From Bacteroidia bacterium (GTDB lineage Bacteria > Bacteroidota > Bacteroidia > NS11-12g > UBA955), in the NCBI GenBank assembly GCA_023653095.1, contig JAMNXP010000010.1, positions 17,805 through 81,804 on the forward strand: a stretch of DNA of 64,000 bases, in the 5' to 3' direction. The notes beneath the pieces were generated by a model. The model was not told where the DNA came from and made no database searches. It saw nothing but the letters and a program-made list of their open reading frames with translations. The translations under genes and the position numbers were made by a program. Below are positions 1 to 11,260 of the stretch, piece by piece (the first letter of the stretch is position 1; each line of letters opens with the position of its first letter).

Positions 1-114
1 AACCAAGAAGATTATTCAAGCCAACCACAATTTGTCTTGAATCGTTTGCAAGAAATATTAACCAGTTCTGCAAATGTGAGCGACATGCGTTACAAGTTTG
101 AGTGGCACCGTTAA
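1..114 (+). CDS. 3' end of an unidentified CDS truncated by the window start (...SSANVSDMRYKFEWHR*)
   Basis: Frame 1 is open from base 1 to TAA at 112-114; the next gene starts about 20 bp later. Confidence 0.55.
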   Translation, partial: NQEDYSSQPQFVLNRLQEILTSSANVSDMRYKFEWHR

Positions 115-133
115 ATCATTGGAGAAAGAAGAA

Positions 134-1117
134 ATGTCAGTATTAACTCACGAAATATCTTTGGAGAACTTCCAAGAGCAGTTTGATTACGTTTTAACGC
201 ACTACAAGAAACACGGTAAATTGGTTTCCAACTATTCCAACATCATTATTGCTGGATTAGGCGGAAGCGGAATAGGAGGGAAAATTGCACGCTCGTATTT
301 TTGGAATCATTCACCTGTTCCAGTAGAAGGATATTCTGATTATCATTTACCCGCATATGCCAACAGCAAGACCCTAACCATCTTGTGTTCCTATTCGGGC
401 AATACCGAAGAGACTTTGACCATGTTCGCAGAGGCACAAGAACGTGGCTGTGACATCATTTGCATGGCTGCAGGCGGTAAACTTATGGATCTAGCAACAG
501 CAGCAGATTATCCTACCTATACCATTGCAACTGGATATCAACCTAGAATGACTTTGGGGTTCGCTTTAGGCAATCTTTTGATGATCGTAGGGGAAGTTTT
601 AGGTAAAGATTTAACCTCTGATATTACTGAATTGCGCGATACCTTCAAGAACCCAGCACAAGCTGTGACTAGAGCGAAGGAAATGCATGAGCAATTCCGC
701 AGCACCATTGCTCAAAAGTTCGTAGTGATTACAGACATGGCTTTTGAACCTGTAGGAATTCGTTTCTGCCAACAGATACAAGAGAATGCCAAAGGCGAAG
801 GATTTGTTTCTGTATTGCCAGAAGCGAATCACAACATGATTGAAAGCTATTACGAAAAACACGATACCAATTTCATTCTTTTGAACAGCCGTCAAAATGA
901 CCGCGTGACCAAGAGATTTGATTTCGTGAAAAAAGTGCTTACCGATTTAGGTAACAACGTGTATGATTATCCTTTGCATGATGCTAGTTTGAATTCCATT
1001 TTTGAGGTAATTCATTCAACTGATTGGTTGAGTATCTACGCATCTGATGATAAGAAAGTCAACAACATGGAAGTTGGCATCATCATGGAGCTCAAAGGAT
1101 TCCTATCCAATCAATAA
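134..1117 (+). CDS. SIS-domain sugar isomerase, bifunctional phosphoglucose/phosphomannose isomerase-like
   Basis: SIS-like motif GLGGSGIGGKIA and CSYSGNTEETL; ORF track begins at TTG 98, but ATG 134 preceded by a purine-rich stretch is a better start. Confidence 0.75.
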   Translation: MSVLTHEISLENFQEQFDYVLTHYKKHGKLVSNYSNIIIAGLGGSGIGGKIARSYFWNHSPVPVEGYSDYHLPAYANSKTLTILCSYSGNTEETLTMFAEAQERGCDIICMAAGGKLMDLATAADYPTYTIATGYQPRMTLGFALGNLLMIVGEVLGKDLTSDITELRDTFKNPAQAVTRAKEMHEQFRSTIAQKFVVITDMAFEPVGIRFCQQIQENAKGEGFVSVLPEANHNMIESYYEKHDTNFILLNSRQNDRVTKRFDFVKKVLTDLGNNVYDYPLHDASLNSIFEVIHSTDWLSIYASDDKKVNNMEVGIIMELKGFLSNQ

Positions 1118-1155
1118 TATTTGTCATCTATTTCAGGGATTGTAATCGTTAGAAC

Positions 1156-1929
1156 ATGGCCTTGAAAGTAACATTCTTAGGTACAGGAACTTCGCAAGGA
1201 GTTCCTCCTATAGGTTGCCAATCTGAGGTTTGTTTGAGCGAAAATCCCAAAGATAAACGCCTGAGAGCCAGCGTGCTGGTTCAGTGGGACGGTAAAGACA
1301 TCATCATTGATACGGGGCCCGATTTTAGGTATCAAATGTTGCGTCAACAATTGAATAATGTTGATGCCATACTGTTCACACACGAACATAGAGACCATAC
1401 GGCGGGTTTAGATGATATACGTCCCATCAATTACATCCAAGAAAAAAGAGTACCCGTTTATTTGACTGATCAGGTTTTAACGTCACTGAAAGATCAGTTT
1501 GCGTATATTTTTGAACCAGTACCTTATCCAGGAATTCCTGAGTTGGATTTTAATCTTATTGAAAATAAAGAATTCAATTTGTTCGGAAAATCTGTTGTTC
1601 CCATACAAGTGATGCATTATAAATTGCCTGTTTTGGGATTCAGAATGGGCAATTTCGCCTACATCACTGACGCCAACTACATCTCAGAGAAAGAATTGGA
1701 AAAATTGAAAGGGGTAGAAGTTTTGGTATTGAATGCTCTCAGAAAAACGGAGCATATTTCTCACTTTACCTTACAGCAAGCTACTGAATTGGCTCAGCAA
1801 ATAGGCGCAAAACAGACCTATTTTACGCATATGAGTCATCAAATAGGGCTTCACGATGAAGTTTGTGCAGAATTGCCCAACGGCATTGATTTGGCGTATG
1901 ATGGCCTCACTTTTGAGGTTAGCGAATAA
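1156..1929 (+). CDS. MBL-fold metallo-hydrolase (PhnP-like)
   Basis: FLGTGTSQGVPPIGC start and HEHRDHTAGLDD metal-binding motif. Confidence 0.85.
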   Translation: MALKVTFLGTGTSQGVPPIGCQSEVCLSENPKDKRLRASVLVQWDGKDIIIDTGPDFRYQMLRQQLNNVDAILFTHEHRDHTAGLDDIRPINYIQEKRVPVYLTDQVLTSLKDQFAYIFEPVPYPGIPELDFNLIENKEFNLFGKSVVPIQVMHYKLPVLGFRMGNFAYITDANYISEKELEKLKGVEVLVLNALRKTEHISHFTLQQATELAQQIGAKQTYFTHMSHQIGLHDEVCAELPNGIDLAYDGLTFEVSE

Positions 1930-4156
1930 ATACAAATTTACCCATAGCAGTTTCACTGCCATCGCTGTTCATTCCAAAAACAAAAAACACGCCGCTGTTG
2001 GGTTTGCTACCGTCTAGTCTATGTCCATCCCATGTAGCCTTACTACCGTTTGCCATGGTTTGATATATGAGCCTACCGTGAAGATCGGTAATTCTGATTT
2101 CTGCGTTTTCAGCCAATCCTTCAATGGTAATGATTCCGTCGTATTTGGGTGGTACAGGATTTGGATAAATTTTAATTTCTCCGAAGTTATTATTACCTCT
2201 AGCAGCATCATTTCTATAGCTAACAATTCCTTTGTCTGTACCAATGAATAATTCACCGGTATTGTCAATTTGTCCCAAACAAATAATATTGTTAGAAATT
2301 AATGGGCTATTTTCCGTGGAAAAGCGTTTGATGACTTGTTGACCGTATTCATCGGCGCAGAAGAGACCGTTTCTGGTAGCGAACCATTTTCTACTCCCAC
2401 CGTCAACTAGAATATCTGTAATGGTTTCTTCCCCCAGTAAATATCCTAATTGTCCGTCTTGATCAACAATGAATCGGTCTACCTTTGGGTTAGAAAATAG
2501 GTTTTGGGAACCGGTATAAATGTTGAGACCTTGATTGGTGCCTATCCAAACATACCCGTTCTTATCAGCTGCGATAGATAAAACTTCGGTACTGATTAGA
2601 CCATGTTGTTTACCTATTCTCACTATACGATCATCGCTTGTTTGGGACATCGATTCTCCTTCATGAAAAACAATGATACCACCTGTTTTTAGCGTCATCC
2701 ACTTACGATCGTTAGCATCAATGGTGAGTGAGGTGATTTCTTGTTCATCTAATAAGCTGAAGGAAAACCACTCGCCTTTAAAGGTTCTACAAAGCAAAGG
2801 CTTGCTTTGAGCATAATTCACTACCCAAAAATTACCCTTGCTATCAACTGACATTCCGCCTAAGTGAAGAAAGCTACTGTCGTTGATTCGTTTTAATGGA
2901 GTGTTGGTTTCATCCATTTTTTGCTTGATCTCCCCATTTTGGATGATCAAAATACCGTTGGAATGGGTCGCAGCATACAAACTTTGGTAGGTGGGGTGAT
3001 AGGCAACAAAGGTGAAATCATACATGTTTACATTCAAGGGGGAAGATACATTGCTCTTCCATCCGTCTGAATTGTATAAGTAAAAACCACTGTTGTTAAA
3101 TGCGTTACCAAATGTCGAACTCAATCCACCACCGGTGGTTAAAAGCATATTGCCCTCTTTGGACATTTTAAACACCGATACTTGGTCTGGTCCATTGGGC
3201 ATAAAGGCTATTTCACCAGCGGGGTCTTTTTTAATGATTCCAGGACCAATTCCAGTGCAAAACCAATATATTTTATCGTTGAATTGGGTAAAATCGGAAA
3301 TTAAATTGACCGTTTCAACGGTATAACCTTGGTTATTGATTTTAGTCATGGAACCTTGTCTACCAATATGCAGTCCTTCGGAATTGGTAAAGATATTAGC
3401 AGTGGGTCTTTTCGAAGGGAAAGGAGTGTTTACTGTGCCTTTGAAGTACTTTTTGATGGTTGAATCATTTTCAAAGAACAGTGAATCATTCCAGGCTGAC
3501 ATTTTGAAACATGGGCTGACGGATTGAAACGCCCATTTCCATTGATTGTAATCGTTCAAATTAACGGTTCTTGAATACTTTGCACTTCTGATTCCTGTGG
3601 TAGTTCCAACAAAAATAGAATCTCCCATCACCGTTGATGCAAATAAGGGAATTTCTTGTCCGTTGTTTCCGATGGACGTATAACTGTCTCTGATCTCTCT
3701 TTTTTGGATATCAACAATTAGTAGTCCAAAGTTGGTAGATAAAATGGCATCATTACCGCTGAAAGAGCAATGATTGATGCGTTTATCGCCTTGTAAAAGT
3801 TTGTTTTTAAAGCCGGGAATGTTTTGAATTTGTTGATCTTTAAAAAGTAAATCAATGTTTCCATCGGCGTAGCCAATCACTAAAACATCTGCATTTGAAT
3901 TGTATTTTAAGCAGGTGATTTCAATGCCATTGAATCCGTCTTCCTTTTTCAATAAGGTCATTTCTCCGATATTGGATGTTCTCCAAAATCCGTTTTCGCT
4001 GGCAGAGTAAATGAATTTACTGCTTGCCTCACAGACTTTCGCATTTCTGTATGTGAAGTGTGAACGCCATGTGCCGGTTGGGATTTGATTTTGGGCAAAA
4101 AGGATGTTAGTCCCCAGGCTAAAAATTGAAAGGATGCTTAAAACAAGGGCTTTCAT
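1919..4156 (-). CDS. porZ: PorZ-like T9SS-associated beta-propeller protein with C-terminal sorting domain
   Basis: Signal peptide, regulator-propeller-like repeats (WIGTNQGL, WFATRNGL), C-terminal IYPNPVPP...G-IYQTMANG T9SS-type CTD; adjacent to sprA. Confidence 0.7.
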   Translation of the reverse strand: MKALVLSILSIFSLGTNILFAQNQIPTGTWRSHFTYRNAKVCEASSKFIYSASENGFWRTSNIGEMTLLKKEDGFNGIEITCLKYNSNADVLVIGYADGNIDLLFKDQQIQNIPGFKNKLLQGDKRINHCSFSGNDAILSTNFGLLIVDIQKREIRDSYTSIGNNGQEIPLFASTVMGDSIFVGTTTGIRSAKYSRTVNLNDYNQWKWAFQSVSPCFKMSAWNDSLFFENDSTIKKYFKGTVNTPFPSKRPTANIFTNSEGLHIGRQGSMTKINNQGYTVETVNLISDFTQFNDKIYWFCTGIGPGIIKKDPAGEIAFMPNGPDQVSVFKMSKEGNMLLTTGGGLSSTFGNAFNNSGFYLYNSDGWKSNVSSPLNVNMYDFTFVAYHPTYQSLYAATHSNGILIIQNGEIKQKMDETNTPLKRINDSSFLHLGGMSVDSKGNFWVVNYAQSKPLLCRTFKGEWFSFSLLDEQEITSLTIDANDRKWMTLKTGGIIVFHEGESMSQTSDDRIVRIGKQHGLISTEVLSIAADKNGYVWIGTNQGLNIYTGSQNLFSNPKVDRFIVDQDGQLGYLLGEETITDILVDGGSRKWFATRNGLFCADEYGQQVIKRFSTENSPLISNNIICLGQIDNTGELFIGTDKGIVSYRNDAARGNNNFGEIKIYPNPVPPKYDGIITIEGLAENAEIRITDLHGRLIYQTMANGSKATWDGHRLDGSKPNSGVFFVFGMNSDGSETAMGKFVFIR

Positions 4157-7100
4157 TAGTTGAAAGTATATCTTAGTTCAATTCCGAAATCTGTGAGTGA
4201 AGTGTAGAACTGAGTAGCAATTTTGGGGTTCATAATCACTCTGTTGTACCTCAAAGCCAAGTTGATTTTTTGGTTTACTTGATAGGTTGCGGAAGGTGTG
4301 ATTTTGATGTTGGTCATACCCGCTGTGTACTTATTGATGTTCACATCAATTTTACGAATCACCGTGGTGTTGTCATTTACAGATAGGGCTAGGTCAAATC
4401 TAAAGTCATTCGGTAGATAGGTCCATCTGCCTTTTCTTCTTATGGGAAGAGTTAGTCCAGTCGTTCTGTAACCTGCATTCAACTGGAATTCATTTTGCTT
4501 CATTTCAGTCAAATTATAACTAGAAGCAAATAATTTCAAAACTCTTGAACGTTTGTATTCAAAGCCCACGGTCCAATTGTTTTTAGTGGTGATATTCACC
4601 CCAATCAAAGGAGAGAAATTCTCACTGATGGTTACATCGGCAATTTGAAGTTTAGGAATGAGATCCTTTCCTATTTGAGCCTGCTGTAATGGATCGTATT
4701 TGAGGTTGCGCGTAAAATTACCAATGGTATACTTTCCTGAATAGGCGTGTTTAATGTTGATGTTAGTGAAGATTTCCTTCAAAGCTGGAATCTTGGTTAA
4801 ACCATTATAATTGATGTTCCAGTTGGGTAGAGGAATTGCAGGGAAACCAGAAATATCGGTTCTTCCTACATCAAGTCCAGCATAAGCGGCATAAAATCCA
4901 CCAATAATAACATCTTGATGCGTCTTGCTGTAACCCAGAGGGAATTTGGTTGTTGAATCAATTTCCAAAGCACCTCCGAATTCTGGATTGGCTCTTTGCA
5001 AGCGGGTAGCGACAGTATAGCGATTGTCTAGGAAGGCGTCGAATACTGGATTGGGATAGTTCTCGTTCATTTCAATATCTTTAATGAAATGCGTATTAAA
5101 GAAAATAGCTGATATGCTGTAAGTTCCAGTACCGGTGAGACCTTCGTCTAGCCATTTGAAACCATCGTTTTTGAAAATACTTTGAGTTCCGTCTGTTTCG
5201 TTACGCAAGAAATCCAATCTGATTCTGAAATCCTTGATGGGTTCTATAGAAATGTTACCGCTGATATTTTGGTTCAAATTGGTTCTGTAGAAATTGGATT
5301 GTCTTTTATCCGATGCCATATATCCTCTATCAGCCAAAGAATATCTGAGGTTTGGATCTTGGAATCCAAACACAAAGTCCAATCCTGGTTGTAGATGCTT
5401 GAAATTGTATCCAAAATAGTCTGGTCTTAAATTGAAACCAGGCAATTCAGTAGCTTCTTTACGGGTGATATTGATATTGGCATTTTTCACCATGGTGATC
5501 AAATCGCCCAATATCACAATAGCAGGATTTGGTTTGATGATATCACTTTTCCCTTTTTCTAAGGCACTGCTATAGGTGGGTTCTTCAGGATTTCCGTCCT
5601 TGGGGGCGTCTTTTTTCTTACGCTTTTTTGGAGTGCGATAATCTTTCAAAAACGGCACTTGCGAATACAGTTGCGTGAAGTTAAATTGAGCAGTCAAGTT
5701 GATGTCTTGGCTGTTTTGGATTCTATTTCCAAGTCCCGCAAAAGCCGGAGGAGCTTGATTCCAATCATAGCTCCCTTTGTAATTTGCGTTTGCCGAAATC
5801 CATTTTAAGAAACTGATTTTTGAGAAGGGAAGGGTGTAGGTTAGGTTGGCGGTTTGATAGAATCTTCTCAATCGTCCAAATCCTTCGAATTCCTGATAAA
5901 TTGAATCTTGTTTTTCTCTACTGTCGATGGCACCGTAAGGTTCTTGAATTCGAGCTTCAACGTTCGCCGCATAACTGAAGTTCAACGAACGGGCAATGGG
6001 TAAGGAGAAATTATAGTTTCTATTGAGGGTGAAGTTTTTATCGTACATGCGAGGATTCAACTGCTTGAAGCTGTTGTTGTTCCTCATTTGCATTTCTGAA
6101 TATAACCTATTGACCTGCATTTGGGTATTGAAGGCCGATGGAATGAAATTGAAATTGAAATCGCGAATGATGGCTAATTTTTTGCTTCGCAATTTCTTAA
6201 AGGGCATGATGAACTTGGTGTTGTTATTGTAGGCATACCCCAAAGTTGCTTGAGTGGTATTGATAAAGTATTCCTCAATTTGTTGGTTTCTTCTGTAATT
6301 GCTCTGATAACTGTAACTACCGTTGAAATTCGAAATAGAATAAATTTTGGCTTTCTTATTTCCGGGTTGAGCAATTCTAAAGTTGTTGATGTTGAAACTG
6401 AACAAGGAGTTGTAATCTTCTGCGGCCTTCCTGATGGTGTTACGCATGGTTTGATCTGTCAATGCCGACAAATAAGATTGCAGTTCAATATCAGGATTCA
6501 ATGGGTTGAATTTTGGCTGAACAAAACTTTCTGACCAACCAAGGTAAAGAGGAATACTTACTCCTTTTTCCTTAGGGAAGAATCTTCCAAATTCTAAATT
6601 TGTGGCAAGATCGTAGTTGTAACTGTTTGATAAGCTACGCTGATTCAATTTCTTATCAACGTCACCAAAACCGATGGTTCTGATAGATCCTGCCATGTTT
6701 ACTTGCCCAAAGTCAGCCAACTGAGCTTGTAGGTTTGCCAATGCAGCCCAACCACCGCCGTTGGAGATGTCTTTCACGCGCAATTCATTGGTCCAAACTT
6801 CAAAGCACTTGGGTTCTGGACTATTGTTTTTCACACCTACCATCATTACACGAAGGTTACTCAAGTCGGGCAGACCCATTACGGTAATTTTTCCTTTGTC
6901 TAAGAACTTGATGTAAGGAGCAGTCATGGGCCAACCTGCATTTTGGCGGGCAATTTTTAAATCAAACAGATTTTGGAATTCCAAGTCTATCATATTGGCA
7001 TCAGGCCAAACGAGTTTATCTGCGGTTGGTGCATTTCCATTTACAAACCCTCTAGTCATAGAAAGAGGAATTTCGTATTCGTAGTAGTTGCTGGTTAAAT

Positions 7101-10100
7101 CGGTTCCAAAACGAATAAACGCTGAAACTTCTCCGTCTTGAATGGTATTTGGTGTTACCTCTTCGGCGTGAACAAAAAGTTGAATGCGCTTGTAGTTTCT
7201 GATGTCGTGTTGAACGGTTTTGAAGGCACCTCTAGCATCGCCCGGTTGTAAATTACACGTCAACATGCTTAAGGATTGCTCGTTTTCAAGAACTGTACCC
7301 AAGCTAGCCATGTTTTGAACTCGCACAATGCCTGGAGGTGTTACATAAGCTACTGGTGATCTCTTGCTATTTTCTTCCAAGTTCACTGTACTCACAACAA
7401 ACTTGGTACCGTCGTTGGGGTCAGTAGGTACAACAACACCAGGAGTTTTCAAGGAATTGGTGTATCTGCGCCAATCTGCGCGCACCATATTGATATATCC
7501 AAAGCGTAAAACAGCAGAATCATTGAAATCTCTTACAACCATTCGCATGAAACGGATACTCTTAAAATCAGAAATGTTTCCTACGGCTTTTTCATATTCC
7601 CTCACGGGGATTTTTAATTGATACCAACGAATGTTCTCTTGTTTGCCGTTTCTGAGTGTCACCAAATTATTGATAACATCCGCAACATAATTTTTCCCAA
7701 TTTGTAAATCATTGTCAGAGATTTTAATCTTGTATTGGAAATAATCTTCACTTTGGTTCATGGTGAAGTCACGGTTGATGTCTTCGTAATCAGGCTGCGT
7801 GGTTGAAGACTTGGGCATGGGGGCGTATTGACCTGTAAACGTTTCAGTGGAACTATTGCCCTCTAGTCCCTGGTATTTTGAATAACGCTGAACAATATCT
7901 GCATCATCATTGGTATACTTCTCTTCTAAATAATGCGTAAAATTATCATTGGCGGGGTCTTTAAGTGCATTTTGATAAACTGGACTGTTGACACCAAAAT
8001 TGGTTTCCAATTGTTTGAGATAAGCAGTATCAAAAAATTCTCTTTCCTGGTCATCGCTTAAACCATCTAATCCAACATCTTGAAATTTACGAGCTGCTGG
8101 GTTGTTATCGAAGGCAAAGTTGATTTGTGGACTGGTTGCTACAATACCGAAATTTGAGGTGTCGGTTTCATTGTTGTTATTGTTCGATGTAGGAAGCCCA
8201 TTCTCAAATGCTTTTCTTCTATCTGGAAGAATGTCTTCAGAAATATTTCCCAAGTGAAACAACAATTCGCCTTTGAGGTTTTTATTGTGATACAATGGGT
8301 CCATCAACCATATTTCAATATAGTCAATGTTTGCTGCTTCAAAGTCGTTCTGATCTACACGACGCATAATGCCAGCCCAACTTTTTTGGGGATCAGCAAA
8401 GCGGCCATTCGGAAGAAGTTCATTTGCATCAGCGTTGAAGTTATACATTCCACGCTCAAACGGATTGAATGCCAAATCTAACGTAGGAAGAATGGTTGCA
8501 GTACCTTGAGGGAAGTTTCTTTCAGGGAACACTTCTCTTTGATCAATTTGACGCATGAAAGGGTCACTCAATATCTGATCTACCCGCTTTCTGATGTTAT
8601 CGGGCATGTCAATATCTCTGTAAAACAATTGATCAATGGTATAAAAGCTCAGACGCGCACTGCGGTTGAGCCATTGACGTTTGTCAGAAAGATTTGTTTC
8701 AGGGAAGAAGTCGGGTTGTTTTTGAGGGACACTTGCTACCACCCAGTTATTGACTACCTTGAAATCATTGGGTAGTTCAGCTGCTTCAAAATCTTCCAAG
8801 TTAGATACCCCGCGCTGATCTCCTTGTGATTTGTGGTTGTGAGGGATGATTTTTGCAAATTCAGCGTATGCTGTGATGTTTGATATTTCTTTGGTTTCTA
8901 AAAATGGTAGTTTATCAACCAATTTGGTCAAAAAACGGGATTTAGAACTATAGGCCAAGTCAGCCCCAAAAATGGTGTTCAATAAAGGTTCTTCGTTGAA
9001 GTTGGTTTTAGATGTGAGCGGACGTTCATACATATGGAGAGCGGTTGCTCCTATCATGAAGTTTTTATTAAACTTGTGTTCAACTCTTCCGCCTAATAAA
9101 GTCTTCTGTTGTATGTTAAACATGCTTTGTCCGTCAGCACTTGCTCTGATTTCAGCTCCGCCCTGCAGTAAACCTTGGTTGATGATTCGAACCCGTCCCA
9201 TAGCATAATCAACCTCGTAATCCATTCCTTCTTGAAGCGGACGTCCATTGGCTGTGACCCTTACGGATCCCCTTTGTAGGTTGGTGGTTCCCAAGAACAA
9301 TTCTGCACCGTTGGTGCTCTTGTAGCTACCTTGGAGGAAGAACTTGTTGTGTTTAACGTCTTGGGCTGCTAGGAACTTTGTTGAATCATACAACGCTTGA
9401 TAGCAGTAATAGTCGGCCAAATCGTTTCGAGAGCCAAAAATGTCTTTCAAATAATCACCAAAGGGTTCTGTAACGGGGAAAATTACCCGTGCCATTTTGG
9501 TTTGGATGGTGATGCCTTCAATGGCATCAAATATTCCGTCGGGTTTGGCTTCCTGTTGACGATTCAACTTGTCAAGTCCAAAAACACGAATCAATGGATT
9601 ACCGTTTTTCAATGCAGGAACATCTGCGGTTCCAATGGGTAAGTAGTTATAGTCAGCACCGCTTGTGTCATCGGCGTAAATGACGTTTAGTTTAAAGTCT
9701 TCCAAAGAAAGCGAGTACGTATTCAAACTGTACACGTTTTTCATCATCAAATCCCAAATGGGTAAGCGGGTTCTGATGGTATTGCCTTTCAACATTTTCA
9801 GGTACAACAACTGTTGATCACCTGGTGCAACATCTCTGGAGAATTCTCCTACTTGAAAGGTTTCACCATTGTAGGTATATTCAAAAGCTACGGCCAGAAT
9901 TTCATCGTTGTTGAGAGGTTGATTCAACGAGATGTAACCCAATTGTTGGTTTAAACTGAATTCATTGTCTTTCAATTGACGTGCATAATTCAGCAAATCA
10001 AAATCCAATGTTTGTTCAAAATTGGGGAAGGAGGAGTAAATCGCATCAATGGAAGTACCCGTTTTTCTGATGGCTGGGTTGCTTTGTAAAGAGGAAAAGA

Positions 10101-11259
10101 GAGAATTTGCGGTATTATCTGCGGCAATCTGAGAGCCAATGTTTAATGTGCTTCTGTAGGGCTTGGGTTCACCTAAGTCCATGAAAGCCATGATATCGCG
10201 TGGGGTTTCTACGTTGGCATTTCTGTTGGTTACCCAAACTTCTACACGGTTCACAATCACTCCGCTTGAAACAATGGGAAGATTTTCCAAAGATTTATTG
10301 TAATTCTCTTGGAAGAACTGAGACAAGAAGAAATGTCGGTTCTGATCGTAATTATCTGCGGTGATTTTGAACTCATTCATTTGAGCTCCACCTTTTAGGA
10401 CGGTTTCAGTGCTTTGCCCACGATTTTGAGAAAAGACCGTTTTAATGGTGGTTTTTCCGAATTGCATGGTGTTTGAAAACCCGAAAAGATTGTTAGCGGG
10501 TTTAATCAACTGAGTGGGCAAGTTCATGTTCACATTGCCTACTTGAACATCTTTTAAAATACCATCAGGTTTTCCTTTCCAGCCTAAATTGGTTTGGTTA
10601 TCAAATTCAAATTGTGCCTCGGTGTCATAATTGATACCCAATTTTACAAATTCACCCACATTTCCGTTGGCAGATATTTGCAATTGCTGATCAAACACGG
10701 GTACAAAATACTTTTGCTGTCTTTTGCTGTAATTTGGATTGCGGTACTCGTTGATTGTACCTCCAATTTTAACCATGGCAGATCCGGTCATTTGGAAGTC
10801 CACACCCCCGGCACCAAAGATTTTGGATACGGCAGGATTTCCTAATTCGGCTTTTATGTATTCGGTGATTCCACCTTTGTTAACCGACTGTGAATAGTCG
10901 GTATTTTGGGACTTGAGTCTGTTGTACTCGGCGTTTTTCTCTTTTTCTAACTTTTGATAGTATTCGGTCACTGATAAATTTTGACCGGTGGGGTAGGAAA
11001 GAGAACCTACTTGTTTGAAAGCTTCGTAACGGTTTTGTTTAGGATTGTATTTCCAAACCACAGACAAGGGGTCTTCTAGGTCTACATTAGAAGCCTTTTG
11101 ATTGTTGGGATCGTTTTGACCACTTTTATGAACCTTGTACTTTACTGTAGAATCTGAATTGCTTTGAGCCAACGAACTGTTAAACCCAGCAATGGACATC
11201 CATAAAATTCCCGATAGTACCGCTCTTTTCAACACGTTTAATGAGATGTAAGCCTGCAA
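4156..11259 (-). CDS. sprA: T9SS outer-membrane translocon SprA/Sov
   Basis: 2367-aa protein with SprA-type sequence; located next to ruvA, a linkage known in Flavobacterium. Confidence 0.92.
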   Translation of the reverse strand: MQAYISLNVLKRAVLSGILWMSIAGFNSSLAQSNSDSTVKYKVHKSGQNDPNNQKASNVDLEDPLSVVWKYNPKQNRYEAFKQVGSLSYPTGQNLSVTEYYQKLEKEKNAEYNRLKSQNTDYSQSVNKGGITEYIKAELGNPAVSKIFGAGGVDFQMTGSAMVKIGGTINEYRNPNYSKRQQKYFVPVFDQQLQISANGNVGEFVKLGINYDTEAQFEFDNQTNLGWKGKPDGILKDVQVGNVNMNLPTQLIKPANNLFGFSNTMQFGKTTIKTVFSQNRGQSTETVLKGGAQMNEFKITADNYDQNRHFFLSQFFQENYNKSLENLPIVSSGVIVNRVEVWVTNRNANVETPRDIMAFMDLGEPKPYRSTLNIGSQIAADNTANSLFSSLQSNPAIRKTGTSIDAIYSSFPNFEQTLDFDLLNYARQLKDNEFSLNQQLGYISLNQPLNNDEILAVAFEYTYNGETFQVGEFSRDVAPGDQQLLYLKMLKGNTIRTRLPIWDLMMKNVYSLNTYSLSLEDFKLNVIYADDTSGADYNYLPIGTADVPALKNGNPLIRVFGLDKLNRQQEAKPDGIFDAIEGITIQTKMARVIFPVTEPFGDYLKDIFGSRNDLADYYCYQALYDSTKFLAAQDVKHNKFFLQGSYKSTNGAELFLGTTNLQRGSVRVTANGRPLQEGMDYEVDYAMGRVRIINQGLLQGGAEIRASADGQSMFNIQQKTLLGGRVEHKFNKNFMIGATALHMYERPLTSKTNFNEEPLLNTIFGADLAYSSKSRFLTKLVDKLPFLETKEISNITAYAEFAKIIPHNHKSQGDQRGVSNLEDFEAAELPNDFKVVNNWVVASVPQKQPDFFPETNLSDKRQWLNRSARLSFYTIDQLFYRDIDMPDNIRKRVDQILSDPFMRQIDQREVFPERNFPQGTATILPTLDLAFNPFERGMYNFNADANELLPNGRFADPQKSWAGIMRRVDQNDFEAANIDYIEIWLMDPLYHNKNLKGELLFHLGNISEDILPDRRKAFENGLPTSNNNNNETDTSNFGIVATSPQINFAFDNNPAARKFQDVGLDGLSDDQEREFFDTAYLKQLETNFGVNSPVYQNALKDPANDNFTHYLEEKYTNDDADIVQRYSKYQGLEGNSSTETFTGQYAPMPKSSTTQPDYEDINRDFTMNQSEDYFQYKIKISDNDLQIGKNYVADVINNLVTLRNGKQENIRWYQLKIPVREYEKAVGNISDFKSIRFMRMVVRDFNDSAVLRFGYINMVRADWRRYTNSLKTPGVVVPTDPNDGTKFVVSTVNLEENSKRSPVAYVTPPGIVRVQNMASLGTVLENEQSLSMLTCNLQPGDARGAFKTVQHDIRNYKRIQLFVHAEEVTPNTIQDGEVSAFIRFGTDLTSNYYEYEIPLSMTRGFVNGNAPTADKLVWPDANMIDLEFQNLFDLKIARQNAGWPMTAPYIKFLDKGKITVMGLPDLSNLRVMMVGVKNNSPEPKCFEVWTNELRVKDISNGGGWAALANLQAQLADFGQVNMAGSIRTIGFGDVDKKLNQRSLSNSYNYDLATNLEFGRFFPKEKGVSIPLYLGWSESFVQPKFNPLNPDIELQSYLSALTDQTMRNTIRKAAEDYNSLFSFNINNFRIAQPGNKKAKIYSISNFNGSYSYQSNYRRNQQIEEYFINTTQATLGYAYNNNTKFIMPFKKLRSKKLAIIRDFNFNFIPSAFNTQMQVNRLYSEMQMRNNNSFKQLNPRMYDKNFTLNRNYNFSLPIARSLNFSYAANVEARIQEPYGAIDSREKQDSIYQEFEGFGRLRRFYQTANLTYTLPFSKISFLKWISANANYKGSYDWNQAPPAFAGLGNRIQNSQDINLTAQFNFTQLYSQVPFLKDYRTPKKRKKKDAPKDGNPEEPTYSSALEKGKSDIIKPNPAIVILGDLITMVKNANINITRKEATELPGFNLRPDYFGYNFKHLQPGLDFVFGFQDPNLRYSLADRGYMASDKRQSNFYRTNLNQNISGNISIEPIKDFRIRLDFLRNETDGTQSIFKNDGFKWLDEGLTGTGTYSISAIFFNTHFIKDIEMNENYPNPVFDAFLDNRYTVATRLQRANPEFGGALEIDSTTKFPLGYSKTHQDVIIGGFYAAYAGLDVGRTDISGFPAIPLPNWNINYNGLTKIPALKEIFTNINIKHAYSGKYTIGNFTRNLKYDPLQQAQIGKDLIPKLQIADVTISENFSPLIGVNITTKNNWTVGFEYKRSRVLKLFASSYNLTEMKQNEFQLNAGYRTTGLTLPIRRKGRWTYLPNDFRFDLALSVNDNTTVIRKIDVNINKYTAGMTNIKITPSATYQVNQKINLALRYNRVIMNPKIATQFYTSLTDFGIELRYTFN

Positions 11260-11260
11260 T